A DNA stretch of 64,000 nt from Streptomyces marincola (GTDB taxonomy: Bacteria; Actinomycetota; Actinomycetes; Streptomycetales; Streptomycetaceae): NCBI RefSeq assembly GCF_020410765.1, contig NZ_CP084541.1:2351001-2415000 (forward strand), read 5' to 3'. Shown in pieces: positions 36,227 to 44,924 of the stretch. The notes beneath the pieces are model-generated. The model saw only the letters and a program-made list of their open reading frames with translations, did not search any database and had not been told where the DNA came from. The translations under genes and the position numbers were made by a program. How positions within the stretch are numbered: the first letter of the stretch is position 1; every line of letters begins with the position of its first letter.

Positions 36227-36754
36227 CTACCTCGGGCCGAGGCTGGTGTCGCCGAAGGAGATCAGCAGCCGGCGCAGCAGCGCGTCGAGGGCGGCCCGGT
36301 CGGCCGGGTCGAGCCCGGCGAGCATGCGTTCCTCGTTGGCGACGTGGTCCACGACGGCCCGGTCGATGAGGTCGAAGCCGGCGCCGGTGAGGCGGACGCG
36401 CACGGCGCGGCGGTCGTCGGGGTCCTGCCGCCGTTCGATGAGCCCTTTGCGCTCCAGGCGGTCGAGGCGGTTGGTGATGGCGCCCGAGGTGACCATCGCG
36501 GCGCGCAGCAGCCCGCCCGCGGTCAGCTCGTAGGGCGGGCCCGAGCGGCGCAAGGAGGCCAGCACGTCGAACTCGGGGAACTCAAGGCCGTGTTGCGCGA
36601 AGACCGGCTTCATGCCCTTCAGCAGGTGCTGGGAGGCGCGGTTGACGCGGCCGACGAGGGTCATGGCGTCGAGGCCGCCGAGGTCGGGGCGCTCCCGTTC
36701 CCACTGGCCGCGCAGTTCGTCGACGGCGTCGGTCTCTTCTTCACTCCCGGGCAT
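36227..36754 (-). CDS. MarR-family regulator of the adjacent DMT exporter
   Basis: A 175-residue MarR regulator with the winged helix at about 70-125 (LRRSGPPYELTAGGLLRAAMV in parts, wing DPDDRRAVRVRLT). It is divergent from an EamA-type exporter gene. Three copies of a TCAACGTT/GTTGAGA element lie in the gap, including one perfect palindrome, so it very likely represses the exporter and itself. Ligand unknown. Confidence 0.9.
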   Translation of the reverse strand: MPGSEEETDAVDELRGQWERERPDLGGLDAMTLVGRVNRASQHLLKGMKPVFAQHGLEFPEFDVLASLRRSGPPYELTAGGLLRAAMVTSGAITNRLDRLERKGLIERRQDPDDRRAVRVRLTGAGFDLIDRAVVDHVANEERMLAGLDPADRAALDALLRRLLISFGDTSLGPR

Positions 36755-36774
36755 GCACGCACCCTACCGATAGC

Positions 36775-36847
36775 TCAACGTTCATTAACTTGACGGACGC
36801 ATATGACTCGTACGATTATCTCAACGTTGAGAAAATCAGCGTTGAGA
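36775..36847. promoter_or_regulatory. MarR operator cluster (CTCAACGTTGAG)
   Basis: Perfect palindrome TCTCAACGTTGAGA at 36819-36832, half-site TCAACGTT at 36775-36782 and half-site GTTGAGA at 36841-36847, which lies beside the exporter's ribosome binding site. The arrangement fits repression of both divergent genes. Confidence 0.7.
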
Positions 36848-36855
36848 GGGGTCAC

Positions 36856-37854
36856 GTGTCCGTCTCCATACCCGGGGGCCGGCGGTGGGGCGTCGCCGCG
36901 CTCGCCGCGTTCGCGCCGGCCGCCTGGGGCACGACGTACATCACCACGACCGAGCTGCTGCCGCCGGACCGGCCGCTGCTGGCCGCGGCGCTGCGGGCCC
37001 TGCCCGCCGGGCTGCTGCTGCTCGCCGTCACCCGGAGGCTGCCCCGCGGCGCGTGGTGGGGCAAGGCCGCGGCGCTCGGCATGCTCAACATCGGCGCCTT
37101 CTTCCCGCTCATCTTCTACGGCGCCTACCAGCTGCCAGGCGGCGTCGCCGCCACGATCGGCGCGGTCTCCCCGCTGCTGGTCATCGCGTTCAGCGCCGGG
37201 CTGCTCGGCATCAGACCGGCGCCGGTCTCCCTGCTCGCCGGACTCATCGGCGTGGCGGGGGTCGCGCTGCTCGTGCTGCGCGGCGACGCCGCGTTCTCCG
37301 CCACGGGGGTCGCGGCGATGCTGGTGGCCACGACGCTGATGGCGTTCGCCGTCGTGCTCGGCAAACGGTGGGGCCGCCCGCCCGGCGTCGGACTGCTCGC
37401 CCTCACCGGCTGGCAGCTGACCGCGGGCGGCCTCGTCCTCGCGCCCCTCGCGCTGGCCGTCGAGGGCCCGCCGCCCGCCATGACGGCCGGCAACGCCGCC
37501 GGGTACGCCTACCTCGGCCTGATCGGCACCGCGCTGGCCTACGCGCTGTGGTTCCGCGGCATCGAACGGCTCCCCGCCGCCTCCGTCGCGTTCCTCGGGC
37601 TGATCAACCCGATCGTGGCCACGCTGGCCGGGCTGCTGCTGCTCGGCCAAACGCTGACCGCCTGGCAACTGGTCGGACTCGTCCTGGTGCTGACCGGCGT
37701 GCTCCTCGGCCAGCGCCCCCAGCGGCCCGGCCGTCCCCGAACGCCCGCCGGCGCACCGGCCGCACCCGCGCCGGCCGCAGCACCTGAACGCGCTCCCGCA
37801 CCCCAGGAACCAGCCGTGGCCGCGCCCGGCAAAGCGGCGCCAACGGGCGGTTGA
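36856..37854 (+). CDS. EamA/DMT-superfamily exporter
   Basis: A 332-residue membrane protein with ten helices in two EamA repeats (about 15-145 and 155-290), each ending with the family pattern of a small-residue-rich helix pair (first AAWGTTYITTTELLP, second ALWFRGIERLPAASVAFLGL). DMT proteins export amino acids, nucleosides or drugs. GTG 36856 was chosen with GAGAGGGG upstream. A 45-residue Pro/Ala-rich cytosolic tail is unusual. Divergent MarR gene and operator suggest induction by its substrate. Confidence 0.9.
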   Translation: MSVSIPGGRRWGVAALAAFAPAAWGTTYITTTELLPPDRPLLAAALRALPAGLLLLAVTRRLPRGAWWGKAAALGMLNIGAFFPLIFYGAYQLPGGVAATIGAVSPLLVIAFSAGLLGIRPAPVSLLAGLIGVAGVALLVLRGDAAFSATGVAAMLVATTLMAFAVVLGKRWGRPPGVGLLALTGWQLTAGGLVLAPLALAVEGPPPAMTAGNAAGYAYLGLIGTALAYALWFRGIERLPAASVAFLGLINPIVATLAGLLLLGQTLTAWQLVGLVLVLTGVLLGQRPQRPGRPRTPAGAPAAPAPAAAPERAPAPQEPAVAAPGKAAPTGG

Positions 37855-38198
37855 CAGCGGCGGAAGCCTGCCCGAAGCATGCCCACCGGCCCGTGCGCCT
37901 GATCAGCCGGCACGCGGACTCCGGCACACGCCGCACGTTCGGCCGCGTGAACGAGCGCGACGACATCCTGCCGCTGCGCATCGACGGACAGGCCGCGACC
38001 CTCGAAGCCGCCGACCACGGCGCCTACCCGTTCTGGGAGACCGAGTTCGCCTACACCTACGGGGAACCCGCGCCCGACTCGCTCGCCGCGAGCTTCCTGC
38101 GCTATCTCACCAACGAGGTCGGCCAGGACATCATCCGCGCCCGCGACCACCGGCCCTGCTTGGAGCTGGAGAACCCGGTGCTGTGCCGGCCGTTGTGA
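37851..38198 (+). pseudogene. Remnant of a PstS-like substrate-binding protein with internal deletion
   Basis: A 115-codon reading frame that looks like a shrunken periplasmic-binding domain. LISRHADSGTRRTF matches the phosphate-binding-type SRxxDSGTRxxF motif of PstS-like proteins, and GAYPFWETEFAYTYGE with LAASFLRYLTNEVGQDII matches their extreme C-terminus. The middle section that normally separates them (roughly 80-100 residues) and everything before the first motif are missing, so this is probably a decayed gene. It begins at the end of the DMT gene. Confidence 0.65.
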
Positions 38199-38549
38199 GC
38201 GTGGTGAGCGCTGTGAGCCGCCCGCGCCGGCGCGTGGAGCGCGCCCGGCCCTGAACGCCTCCCGGGCCGCGGGCGGCACGGAACGCGCGCCCCGCCAGGA
38301 ACCGGCCGCGCGCCCACCTCGTCGTCCCCACGGAACGGCAGTGGGAACGCGGGCGCGGGGCATACCGGAAAAACCCGACTTCAGCGCCCACTCGACGCCC
38401 GCCGGTGCGCACGGAGGGGCGAAGGATGCGAGAGTGACACGCGCATGCCACGCCCCGGGGCGCCGCGCGGCGCCCCCCGGTGCCGGGCGGCGGCCCCGCC
38501 GGGTCGGCAGGCCATCGGCATCAGAACTCGCGAGGGAGGCGGCACGGCC
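38199..38549. other. Intergenic stretch with no recognised gene
   Basis: About 350 bp of very GC-rich sequence between the remnant and the PucR-like gene. No supported ORF, repeat or RNA was seen; only the promoter of the downstream gene is expected. Confidence 0.6.
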
Positions 38550-40103
38550 GTGCGGAACGGGCGGATCGAGTGGCGGAACGGCCGGCTTGACGGCCTGCTG
38601 ACCCGGCTGCTCATGGAACTCAGGCGGTACGCGTCCGCCGAACCCCCCACGGAGCCGGAGCAGTTGCTCAACTGGCTGCGTCGGCACACCGGTTCCGAAT
38701 TCGCCCTGGTGACGGACACCGGCACGGCCGAGGCCGCGAGCGAAGGGTTCCCGCACGACCTGCTCGACCCGCTGCGCCCGGCACTCGCCCGGGTCGCGGG
38801 CGGCGCGCTCGCCGCCGTCGCCACCCAGGCCGGCGGCCGGCAGGTGCACGTGGAGGCGCTGGAAACCCGCGCCCCGCGCCCGGTGCTCGTCACGGCGGGC
38901 GACGCGCCGCTGGACCGCGAGGCCGCCGCGCTGGCCTCGCACGCCGGCAGCGTCATCGCCGTCGCGCGCCGCGCCCACCTGGCGGAACGCACCGCGCGCG
39001 GGTACCAGGACAAGGCGCGGCAACTGCGGTTCGCCGTGTTCACGGCGCTGATGGCCGGCGACCCCGACCTCGCGCGCCGCATGACGACGGGGGCCGTGCC
39101 CCGGCTCCTGTCGGCCACGCGGGTGCGCGTGCACCTGCTGCACTGCGCGCCGGGCGACCGGGACCGGCTCGCGCAGACCTACCAGGACGCCGCGGGCTAC
39201 CACGGCGCGGGCCTGATGGTGCCCTGCCCGGTGCACCCGCACCACTTCATCTGCGTGCTCGCCGACGACGAGAGCCCGCCGGAAGCGGGCCCGTTCGACG
39301 CGGCCTCACCCGACGGCGTGCCACCCGACCGGCACGACGCGACGTTGCGGCGCCTGGTGCTCAACAACCCGCACTACGCGCTCGGTGTCAGCGGCCCGCA
39401 CCCGCTGGCCGCCACGGCCGAGGCGTACGCGGAGGCCGGGCACGCGCTCGCCGTCGCCAGGAACCTGCCCGACCGGGTGGCCGACTACCGCGGCCGGCTG
39501 CCGCTGGCGCGGCTGCTGCCCCGGCCCGCGGCGCCCGCGTGGGCCGGGGCGTTCCTCGATCCGCTCGCGTCCGCGCCGAAGCTGACCTCCGACATCGCGC
39601 GGCTGGCCGTGTCCGTCTCCCGGTCCGGCGTCGCCCGCCTGCTCGGGATCAGCCGCAACACCGTCACCACCCACATCGGCCGCGCCGAGGCGCTGCTCGG
39701 CCTCGACCTGACCGACGTGCGCGCCCGCGCCGCGCTCGACCTGGCCCTGTCCGTCGCCGGCTCGGGCCCCTGGCCCCCCGCGCGCGGCCGGCGAGGGGAG
39801 GGTCCGGGCCCCTCGCTGGACGCGCTGCTGCGCACGGGGGCCGCCGCGACCTGGGCGGCCGACCTGCTCAAGCCGCTCGCCGACCTGGACCGCCCAGGGC
39901 CCGGCAGCACGCTGCGGGTGTGGATCGAGGCCAACACCGACGCGCGTGAGGCGGGGCGGCGCCTCGGCATCAGCCGCAACACCGTGCGCGCGCACCTGCG
40001 CGCCGCCGAGAGCCTGCTCAACCGGGACCTGCTCACCCTCACGTCCGGCGTGCACGACGTGGTGCACGCCCTGCGCATCGCGGGCCCGCGCCCGAGGCGT
40101 TGA
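38550..40103 (+). CDS. PucR-like helix-turn-helix regulator with duplicated HTH
   Basis: A 517-residue protein: an N-terminal region about 1-150 without a clear domain, a GGDEF-like/CdaR-type middle (about 165-340) and a C-terminal part holding two similar HTH units, SGVARLLGISRNTVTTHIGRAE (near 360) and EAGRRLGISRNTVRAHLRAAE (near 465). Doubling of the PucR-type HTH is typical of a group of streptomycete helix-turn-helix regulators, possibly giving cooperative binding. GTG 38550 has AGGGAGG about 10 bp upstream. Confidence 0.82.
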   Translation: MRNGRIEWRNGRLDGLLTRLLMELRRYASAEPPTEPEQLLNWLRRHTGSEFALVTDTGTAEAASEGFPHDLLDPLRPALARVAGGALAAVATQAGGRQVHVEALETRAPRPVLVTAGDAPLDREAAALASHAGSVIAVARRAHLAERTARGYQDKARQLRFAVFTALMAGDPDLARRMTTGAVPRLLSATRVRVHLLHCAPGDRDRLAQTYQDAAGYHGAGLMVPCPVHPHHFICVLADDESPPEAGPFDAASPDGVPPDRHDATLRRLVLNNPHYALGVSGPHPLAATAEAYAEAGHALAVARNLPDRVADYRGRLPLARLLPRPAAPAWAGAFLDPLASAPKLTSDIARLAVSVSRSGVARLLGISRNTVTTHIGRAEALLGLDLTDVRARAALDLALSVAGSGPWPPARGRRGEGPGPSLDALLRTGAAATWAADLLKPLADLDRPGPGSTLRVWIEANTDAREAGRRLGISRNTVRAHLRAAESLLNRDLLTLTSGVHDVVHALRIAGPRPRR

Positions 40104-40126
40104 ACGGCCCCCGGCACTGGCGTTCC

Positions 40127-40196
40127 CGCGGCGTGCGGTGCGGGGCGCGGTGGCGTCGGGCGGCGGAGCCCGCGCCACCGCCCGTTCAACGCACCA
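40127..40196. terminator. Weak hairpin between convergent genes
   Basis: CGGTGGCG and CGCCACCG face each other in the 82-bp gap between the PucR-like gene and the opposing DHFR-like gene, a possible shared terminator. Confidence 0.35.
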
Positions 40197-40728
40197 CGCG
40201 CAGCCGGACGGTCGTCGGATGCGGCAGCTCGCTCTGGGCGAGGCGTTCGAGCCGGACGGGGGCGCCGCCCTCGCGCTCGAAGAGCCGCACGCCGTCACCG
40301 AGCATGACCGGCGCGAGGGACACCAGGATCTCGTCGAGCACCCCGGCCTCGACGCACTGCCGGGCGATGTCGGCCCCGAGCACGTTGACATAGGAGCCGC
40401 CGGCGGCCTCCTTGGCCAGCGCCACGGCCTCGTCGAGGTCGGTCACGAAGGTGTAGCCGGGCGGCGTCTTCGCGGGCGGGTTGTGGGTGACGACGAACTG
40501 CGGCCCGCTCCAGCCGCCGCCGAACGCCTCGCCCTCCCCCTCCATGCCCTCGTACGGGTCACTGCCCAGGAACGTGCGGTTCCCGACGAGCAGCGCCCCC
40601 ACCTCGCTGATCAGCTCCTCGACCAGCGGGTTGGGGTCGAGGTGTTCCGTCAGCCACGACATGTCTCCCCCAGGACCGGCGATGAAGCCGTCCAGCGACA
40701 TGGTGACCGAGTACAGCAACCTGCTCAC
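40186..40728 (-). CDS. Dihydrofolate reductase-family protein (RibD C-terminal type)
   Basis: A 180-residue NADPH-dependent reductase fold: LYSVTMSLDGFIAGPGGDMSW opens it, LLVGNRTFLG and VNVLGADIARQCVEAGVLDEI follow, and LAPVMLGDGVRLFE closes the family signature. Such stand-alone proteins reduce unknown pterin- or flavin-like compounds and do not replace housekeeping DHFR. GTG 40728 has GAAAGG 7 bp upstream, better than the GTG at 40743. Confidence 0.9.
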   Translation of the reverse strand: MSRLLYSVTMSLDGFIAGPGGDMSWLTEHLDPNPLVEELISEVGALLVGNRTFLGSDPYEGMEGEGEAFGGGWSGPQFVVTHNPPAKTPPGYTFVTDLDEAVALAKEAAGGSYVNVLGADIARQCVEAGVLDEILVSLAPVMLGDGVRLFEREGGAPVRLERLAQSELPHPTTVRLRVVR

Positions 40729-40827
40729 GATCGCGCCTTTCACTCGAAATCGGTCCTGTGCTCCCCTTTCCGACTCCGGACCGTCCGCGAACTCATCGGT
40801 GCCCCCGCCCCCGCCTCCGCCGCCGCC

Positions 40828-41967
40828 TCACCCGGGCGCGAGTCCGTGGCCGGGCGCGTCGAGCCACGCGGTCGCCATGCCGTCCCTCGCGACTGTGAGC
40901 CCGAACCGCTCGACGCCCGGCCTGCCCGCCGCCCGCCACCAGTCGTGAACGGCGAGCAGTTCGTCCCACAACCGCCGCCGCCCGGCCCGGCGCACGACGG
41001 CGCCGGGCCCGGTGGCGTTCCGGCGCACGACCGCCGTCCACCCGTCCCCCGCCAGGTCGTAGAGCCACTGCGTGTGCCCGTCCGGGTGCGTCTCGACGGC
41101 GTGCGCCGCCCGCTGCATGCGCAGCCCGGCGAGGAAGGGGAACGGGTGCCACGGGCCGGGCGGCGGCCACGCGGCCGTGGTCGTGTCCGTGACCGGCAGG
41201 TCGCGGGGGTAGTCGGGAAGGGCCGAGCGCTGCGCGCGCGCCTTCATGAACTCCACGAGCGCGAGGAACCGGCCGTCGGCCGTGCCGTCCGCCCGGACGG
41301 TCAGCCGCACCAGCGCGTCGAGGGAGCTGTAGGGAGTGCCCCAGGGCGCCAGGATCACGCCGCCCGGCCGCACCTGCGCGAGCCACGCCGGGGGAACGGA
41401 CCGGATGCCGCAGGTCGCGACGACGCGGTCGAACGGCCCGCGGCCGGGCGCGCCGAGGAGGCCGTCCCCGGTGACCACCCGGACGCCGAGGCCGGTCCTG
41501 CGCAGGGCGCGCCGGGCGCGGGCGGCGACGCGTTCGTCCACTTCCACGCTCGTGACGTGCCCGGCGCCGAGGCGGTGCGCGAGGAGCGCGGCGTTCCAGC
41601 CCGTGCCCGTGCCCACTTCGAGGACGCGCATGCCCGGCTCGGCGTCCAGCGCGGCGAGCATGGCGGCGACCAGCGAGGGCGCGGACGCGGAACTGGTCGG
41701 CACGCGCCCGGGGGACGCGCCGGCGTGCACGCCGTCGTCCCACTGCGTGACCACCGGGACATCCGCGTCGGCCGCCGCCCACCAGCGTTCCGGCTCATCC
41801 GCGCGGCGCACGGCCGCCACCGGCCCCGTGCCGTCGGGGTGGTAGGGCCAGATGAGGTCGGGCAGGAACACGGCGCGCGGCAGACTGCGCAGGACCTCCG
41901 CCCACGGGGCGCCCGCCCCGGCGGGCACGGGCCCGACGGGCGCGCGCGCCACGGCCGGACGGCTCAC
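40828..41967 (-). CDS. PIMT-type O-methyltransferase, copy 2
   Basis: A 379-residue homologue of protein-isoaspartate methyltransferase, distinct from copy 1. N-terminal PRAVFLPDLIWPYHPDGTGP is the substrate-side block of peptide-maturation methyltransferases; motif I VLEVGTGTGWNAALL lies near 112, SVEVDERV follows and DRVVATCGIRSVPPAWLAQ near 170. The extra C-terminal about 150 residues are as in copy 1. GTG 41967 overlaps the TGA of a short acidic ORF as GTGA. With no ATP-grasp or LanM gene nearby, this looks like a stand-alone PIMT-plus-peptide arrangement. Confidence 0.85.
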   Translation of the reverse strand: MSRPAVARAPVGPVPAGAGAPWAEVLRSLPRAVFLPDLIWPYHPDGTGPVAAVRRADEPERWWAAADADVPVVTQWDDGVHAGASPGRVPTSSASAPSLVAAMLAALDAEPGMRVLEVGTGTGWNAALLAHRLGAGHVTSVEVDERVAARARRALRRTGLGVRVVTGDGLLGAPGRGPFDRVVATCGIRSVPPAWLAQVRPGGVILAPWGTPYSSLDALVRLTVRADGTADGRFLALVEFMKARAQRSALPDYPRDLPVTDTTTAAWPPPGPWHPFPFLAGLRMQRAAHAVETHPDGHTQWLYDLAGDGWTAVVRRNATGPGAVVRRAGRRRLWDELLAVHDWWRAAGRPGVERFGLTVARDGMATAWLDAPGHGLAPG

Positions 41968-42110
41968 TCCTCGTCCTTCTCGTCGTCCTTGCGGTGCACG
42001 CCCGACCCCGAGGGCGGCGGGCTGTCCGGCGTGGGCGGCGGCGGCTGGAACGGCGTCCCCGGCAGGTTGTCCTGCGTCTCTCCCTCGCCACGGCCGTGCT
42101 GACCTGCCAC
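41964..42110 (-). CDS. Short Pro-rich, Asp-rich ORF coupled to PIMT copy 2, candidate peptide precursor
   Basis: A 48-residue peptide: GQHGRGEGETQDN leader-like start, a polyproline segment FQPPPPTPDSPPPSGSG and an acidic end HRKDDEKDEE. GTG 42110 has GGGAGG 4 bp upstream, and the stop overlaps the methyltransferase start (GTGA). Aspartates in TPDS and KDDEKDEE could be targets for methylation and aspartimide or isoaspartate formation. No peptidase or transporter was identified next to it. Confidence 0.6.
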   Translation of the reverse strand: MAGQHGRGEGETQDNLPGTPFQPPPPTPDSPPPSGSGVHRKDDEKDEE

Positions 42111-42258
42111 GTTCCCTCCCATGCTCCGGCGGGCGCCCGGCGGGCGGCCCTCACGGCACGTGACGGTAGCCGCCCCGCGGGGGCGTGCGGCAGGGCGCGC
42201 GACCGGGCCCACCCCACCGGCGGGCGCCGGTGCCGTTCGGTGGCACGGCGGCCCGGCG

Positions 42259-42639
42259 TCAGTCGCCGCTCGCCTCGGGCCGGTAGGCGAGCACCGCGTC
42301 CAGATAGGCGGATATGGCGTCGCGGTTGCGGGCCAGGCACCGGATGCGGTCGGTCATCCGGTCCCGTTCGCGCGTCAGGGTCGCGATCATCTCCGGTGTC
42401 GCGTCCGGGAAGTAGATGGTGCGCGGCGTGTCGAGGCACGGCAGGATCTGCCGGATGATCCGGGTCGGCAGGCCGGCGTCGAGCAGCCCCCTGATCTGGA
42501 GCACCCGGTCGACGAGGCGTTCGTCGTACTCGCGGTAGCCGTTCGCGGCACGGGCCGCCACGATCAGCCCCTGCTCCTCGTAGTAGCGCAGCAACCGCCG
42601 GGAGGTGTCGGTCCGTTGCGACAGCTCACCGATGCGCAT
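42259..42639 (-). CDS. MerR-family regulator
   Basis: A 126-residue MerR protein: MRIGELSQRTDTSRRLLRYYEEQGL and NGYREYDERLVDRVLQIRGLL form the winged helix, followed by a dimerisation helix and a short C-terminus with one cysteine in LPCLDTP and another in IRCLARN. It has no ligand domain beyond the coiled coil. ATG 42639 was chosen. It is divergent from the deacetylase gene; the gap holds CCTCACA (42648-42654) facing TGTGAGG (42681-42687) and a TTGACC box, possibly its operator. Confidence 0.88.
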   Translation of the reverse strand: MRIGELSQRTDTSRRLLRYYEEQGLIVAARAANGYREYDERLVDRVLQIRGLLDAGLPTRIIRQILPCLDTPRTIYFPDATPEMIATLTRERDRMTDRIRCLARNRDAISAYLDAVLAYRPEASGD

Positions 42640-42739
42640 GTGGGCCACCTCACAAGGCTCCGTGTTGACCGTTCCACCGGTGTGAGGGTTGGACGATCGG
42701 CGCCGGACGACGCACCGAAGCGTACCCGAGGGACCGGAA

Positions 42740-43612
42740 GTGAGCCTCATGGACAATCAGTTGTTCGACTACAGCCCCATCGTCGACCGCGCGCCGATCC
42801 ACTGGCCCGGAGGCGCCCGCGTGGCGTTCTACCTGGCCGTGAACGTCGAGCACTACCGCGTCGACCGGCCCTCGACCAGCATCTTCGCCGACACCAGGGA
42901 GCTGTCCCCCGACCCGCTGAACTACGGCTGGCGCGACTACGGCCCCCGGGTGGGGATCTGGCGGCTGATCGACACGCTCGACCGGCTCGGCGTGCGGGCC
43001 AGCGTGATGCTCAACTCCGACGTGGCCGCGCGGTACCCGCGGATCATCGAGGCGGGCAGGCAGCGGGACTGGGTCTGGGCCGCGCACGGCAGGAACAACT
43101 CCACCCTCCAGGCCGACATGCCCCGCGAGGAGGAACGCGCCTACCTGACCGACGTGGTCGGCACGATCGAACGGGCCACAGGCCGCAGGCCGCTCGGCTG
43201 GCTGGGTCCGGCGCTGACCGAGACCTACCACACCCCGGAACTGCTCGCGGAACTCGGCCTGCGGTACGTGCTCGACTGGGCCAACGACGACCAGCCGTAC
43301 CGCCTGAACGTGCCCGGCATGCTGAGCGTGCCCTACTCGATCGAGATCAACGACGTGCAGATGTTCGTCGGCAAGGCCCTCAGCGGGCCGGAGTTCGTGC
43401 GCGTCGTGACCGACCAGCTCGACCAGCTGTACGCCGAGTCGGCCGGCAGCGGCCGGGTGATGTCCCTGGTCCTGCACCCGTTCGTGATCAACCAGCCCTT
43501 CCGCCACCGGTACCTGGAGCAGGCACTTGAGTACATCGTCCGGCACCCGGGGGTGTGGCTGACGACGAGCGACGAGATCGCCGACCACTACACCCGCAGC
43601 ACCGCTCCGTGA
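42740..43612 (+). CDS. Polysaccharide deacetylase-family hydrolase (PuuE-like)
   Basis: A 290-residue NodB-type carbohydrate esterase 4 fold hydrolase. The family's metal-binding sites are partly visible: a short first motif VAFYLAVNVEHYR in place of the usual TFDD, then SVMLNSDVAARYP, WVWAAHGRNNS carrying the H-x3-H/S-like motif, and LVLHPFVINQPFRHRYLEQAL near the end. This is the pattern of the allantoinase/PuuE-like subgroup that acts on small amides rather than chitin. GTG 42740 has GAGGGAC upstream; ATG 42749 is possible. Divergent from the MerR gene. Confidence 0.85.
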   Translation: MSLMDNQLFDYSPIVDRAPIHWPGGARVAFYLAVNVEHYRVDRPSTSIFADTRELSPDPLNYGWRDYGPRVGIWRLIDTLDRLGVRASVMLNSDVAARYPRIIEAGRQRDWVWAAHGRNNSTLQADMPREEERAYLTDVVGTIERATGRRPLGWLGPALTETYHTPELLAELGLRYVLDWANDDQPYRLNVPGMLSVPYSIEINDVQMFVGKALSGPEFVRVVTDQLDQLYAESAGSGRVMSLVLHPFVINQPFRHRYLEQALEYIVRHPGVWLTTSDEIADHYTRSTAP

Positions 43613-44649
43613 CAGCGACGGACGATGCCACCCGAAAGGGCTAACGCACCGCCGAGTCCGGGGAACGAGCCGCGCGGGCGGCCTGCCGACCGGACTCGGC
43701 GGAGTACGGAAAGCTTTTCGGACGTCGACGCGCGCTCCGGGCTCCGCGCATGGTCCCGAAAGCCCCTCTCCGCTCGGGCAAGGCCACACACCCTGCTCCG
43801 GGCGCAGGCCGCCAGCTCCCCTGCGGCGTCGAGAAGGCCGGTCACGGCCCCGCCGTCCCCGGCGCGCCGGGCGAGGACCGAGGCTTCGAGGTAGAGCGCG
43901 CCCCGGACAGCCCGCGTTCCGGTGGCACCGTCGTCCTCCAGGTCGCGCAGCGCCTGAGGGACCAGCCGGTACCCCTTGTCGTGGCGGGCCGCGTCGCCCA
44001 GAAGTCGGGCCAGGTCCCACCGTTCGATCGCGACCTGCCGGGGGTCCCCTGAGTGAGGAGCGGCGGCCGACATGCGTCCCAGAGCGTGCCGAGCGAGGTC
44101 CACGAAGCCGAGCCGCCGGGCCGCCACGTAGGCGGCGCGCCCCAACTCGGCCTGGAGCCAGTACGCGCGCTCACGGTCCCGGCCCTGCCGGTCGTGCACC
44201 AGCGTGGCGTGGTTGACCTCGCTGATCAACCCGGGTAGTGCCTCGGCGAGTTCGAATTGCAGGCCCGCTTGCCGCCTGGCGCCGAGCAACCGCACGTCCG
44301 CCTCAAGGACCGGCAACGGGCGCGGGGGCGGGTCGGTCTCCTCTGGAACGACGTCCCAGTCGTCCAACGCGGCGGCGATGGGAGTCAGCAGCACGTCGAG
44401 CCGGTCCCGTTGCAGCATCTGGATGTAGGGCTGCCCGTACAGCACGCTGACGTTGACGCTCAACGCGCGGGCGATGCCGGCCACGACGCTGGGGCTCGAG
44501 TAGCGCTGTCCCCTCTCGACACGGGAGATCTGGGCCGGGGCAACGTGCGCGCGGCGCGCCAGCTCGCGCAGGGTGAAGCCACAGAGCTTGCGGACCGCTT
44601 GGATGCGCGTGCCGATGCCCTCCACGGGCACGGCGGGGGGTGCTGGCAT
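43588..44649 (-). CDS. XRE-family regulator with TPR-like body and atypical C-terminus
   Basis: A 353-residue regulator with an XRE HTH at about 14-70 (GFTLRELARRAHVAPAQISRVERG in parts) and a helical TPR-like region up to about 270. The last about 80 residues (from CARSRVCGLARAERGF to the end) are rich in Arg and Cys, lack the expected repeat pattern, and overlap the opposing deacetylase stop by 25 bp, so a frameshift or 3' decay is likely. ATG 44649 has GGAG 6 bp upstream. Confidence 0.75.
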   Translation of the reverse strand: MPAPPAVPVEGIGTRIQAVRKLCGFTLRELARRAHVAPAQISRVERGQRYSSPSVVAGIARALSVNVSVLYGQPYIQMLQRDRLDVLLTPIAAALDDWDVVPEETDPPPRPLPVLEADVRLLGARRQAGLQFELAEALPGLISEVNHATLVHDRQGRDRERAYWLQAELGRAAYVAARRLGFVDLARHALGRMSAAAPHSGDPRQVAIERWDLARLLGDAARHDKGYRLVPQALRDLEDDGATGTRAVRGALYLEASVLARRAGDGGAVTGLLDAAGELAACARSRVCGLARAERGFRDHARSPERASTSEKLSVLRRVRSAGRPRGSFPGLGGALALSGGIVRRCHGAVLRV

Positions 44650-44924
44650 AGGAGACTCCACGTCGCCGTCCTTGCGCTGACACCTCGGACGGTACCCCTG
44701 GCGGAAGTGAAGGGAACGGCGAACGGCTTCTCCGGAGGCGCGGCCCGACCGGCCCCGGCCTTTCGGGCCACCCGAAGTTGTTTCGCCGCGGCCCGGAAAT
44801 TCACCTGATCCGGGCAACAGGCAGTACACCGAACGTCGCGTCTCCGGCCGGACCGTCTGCCCCGCCGAAAACGTGCGCGTCCGGGGCTTCGGTCCTCAAC
44901 CCGCACGGCGACTACGGTGGGCGT

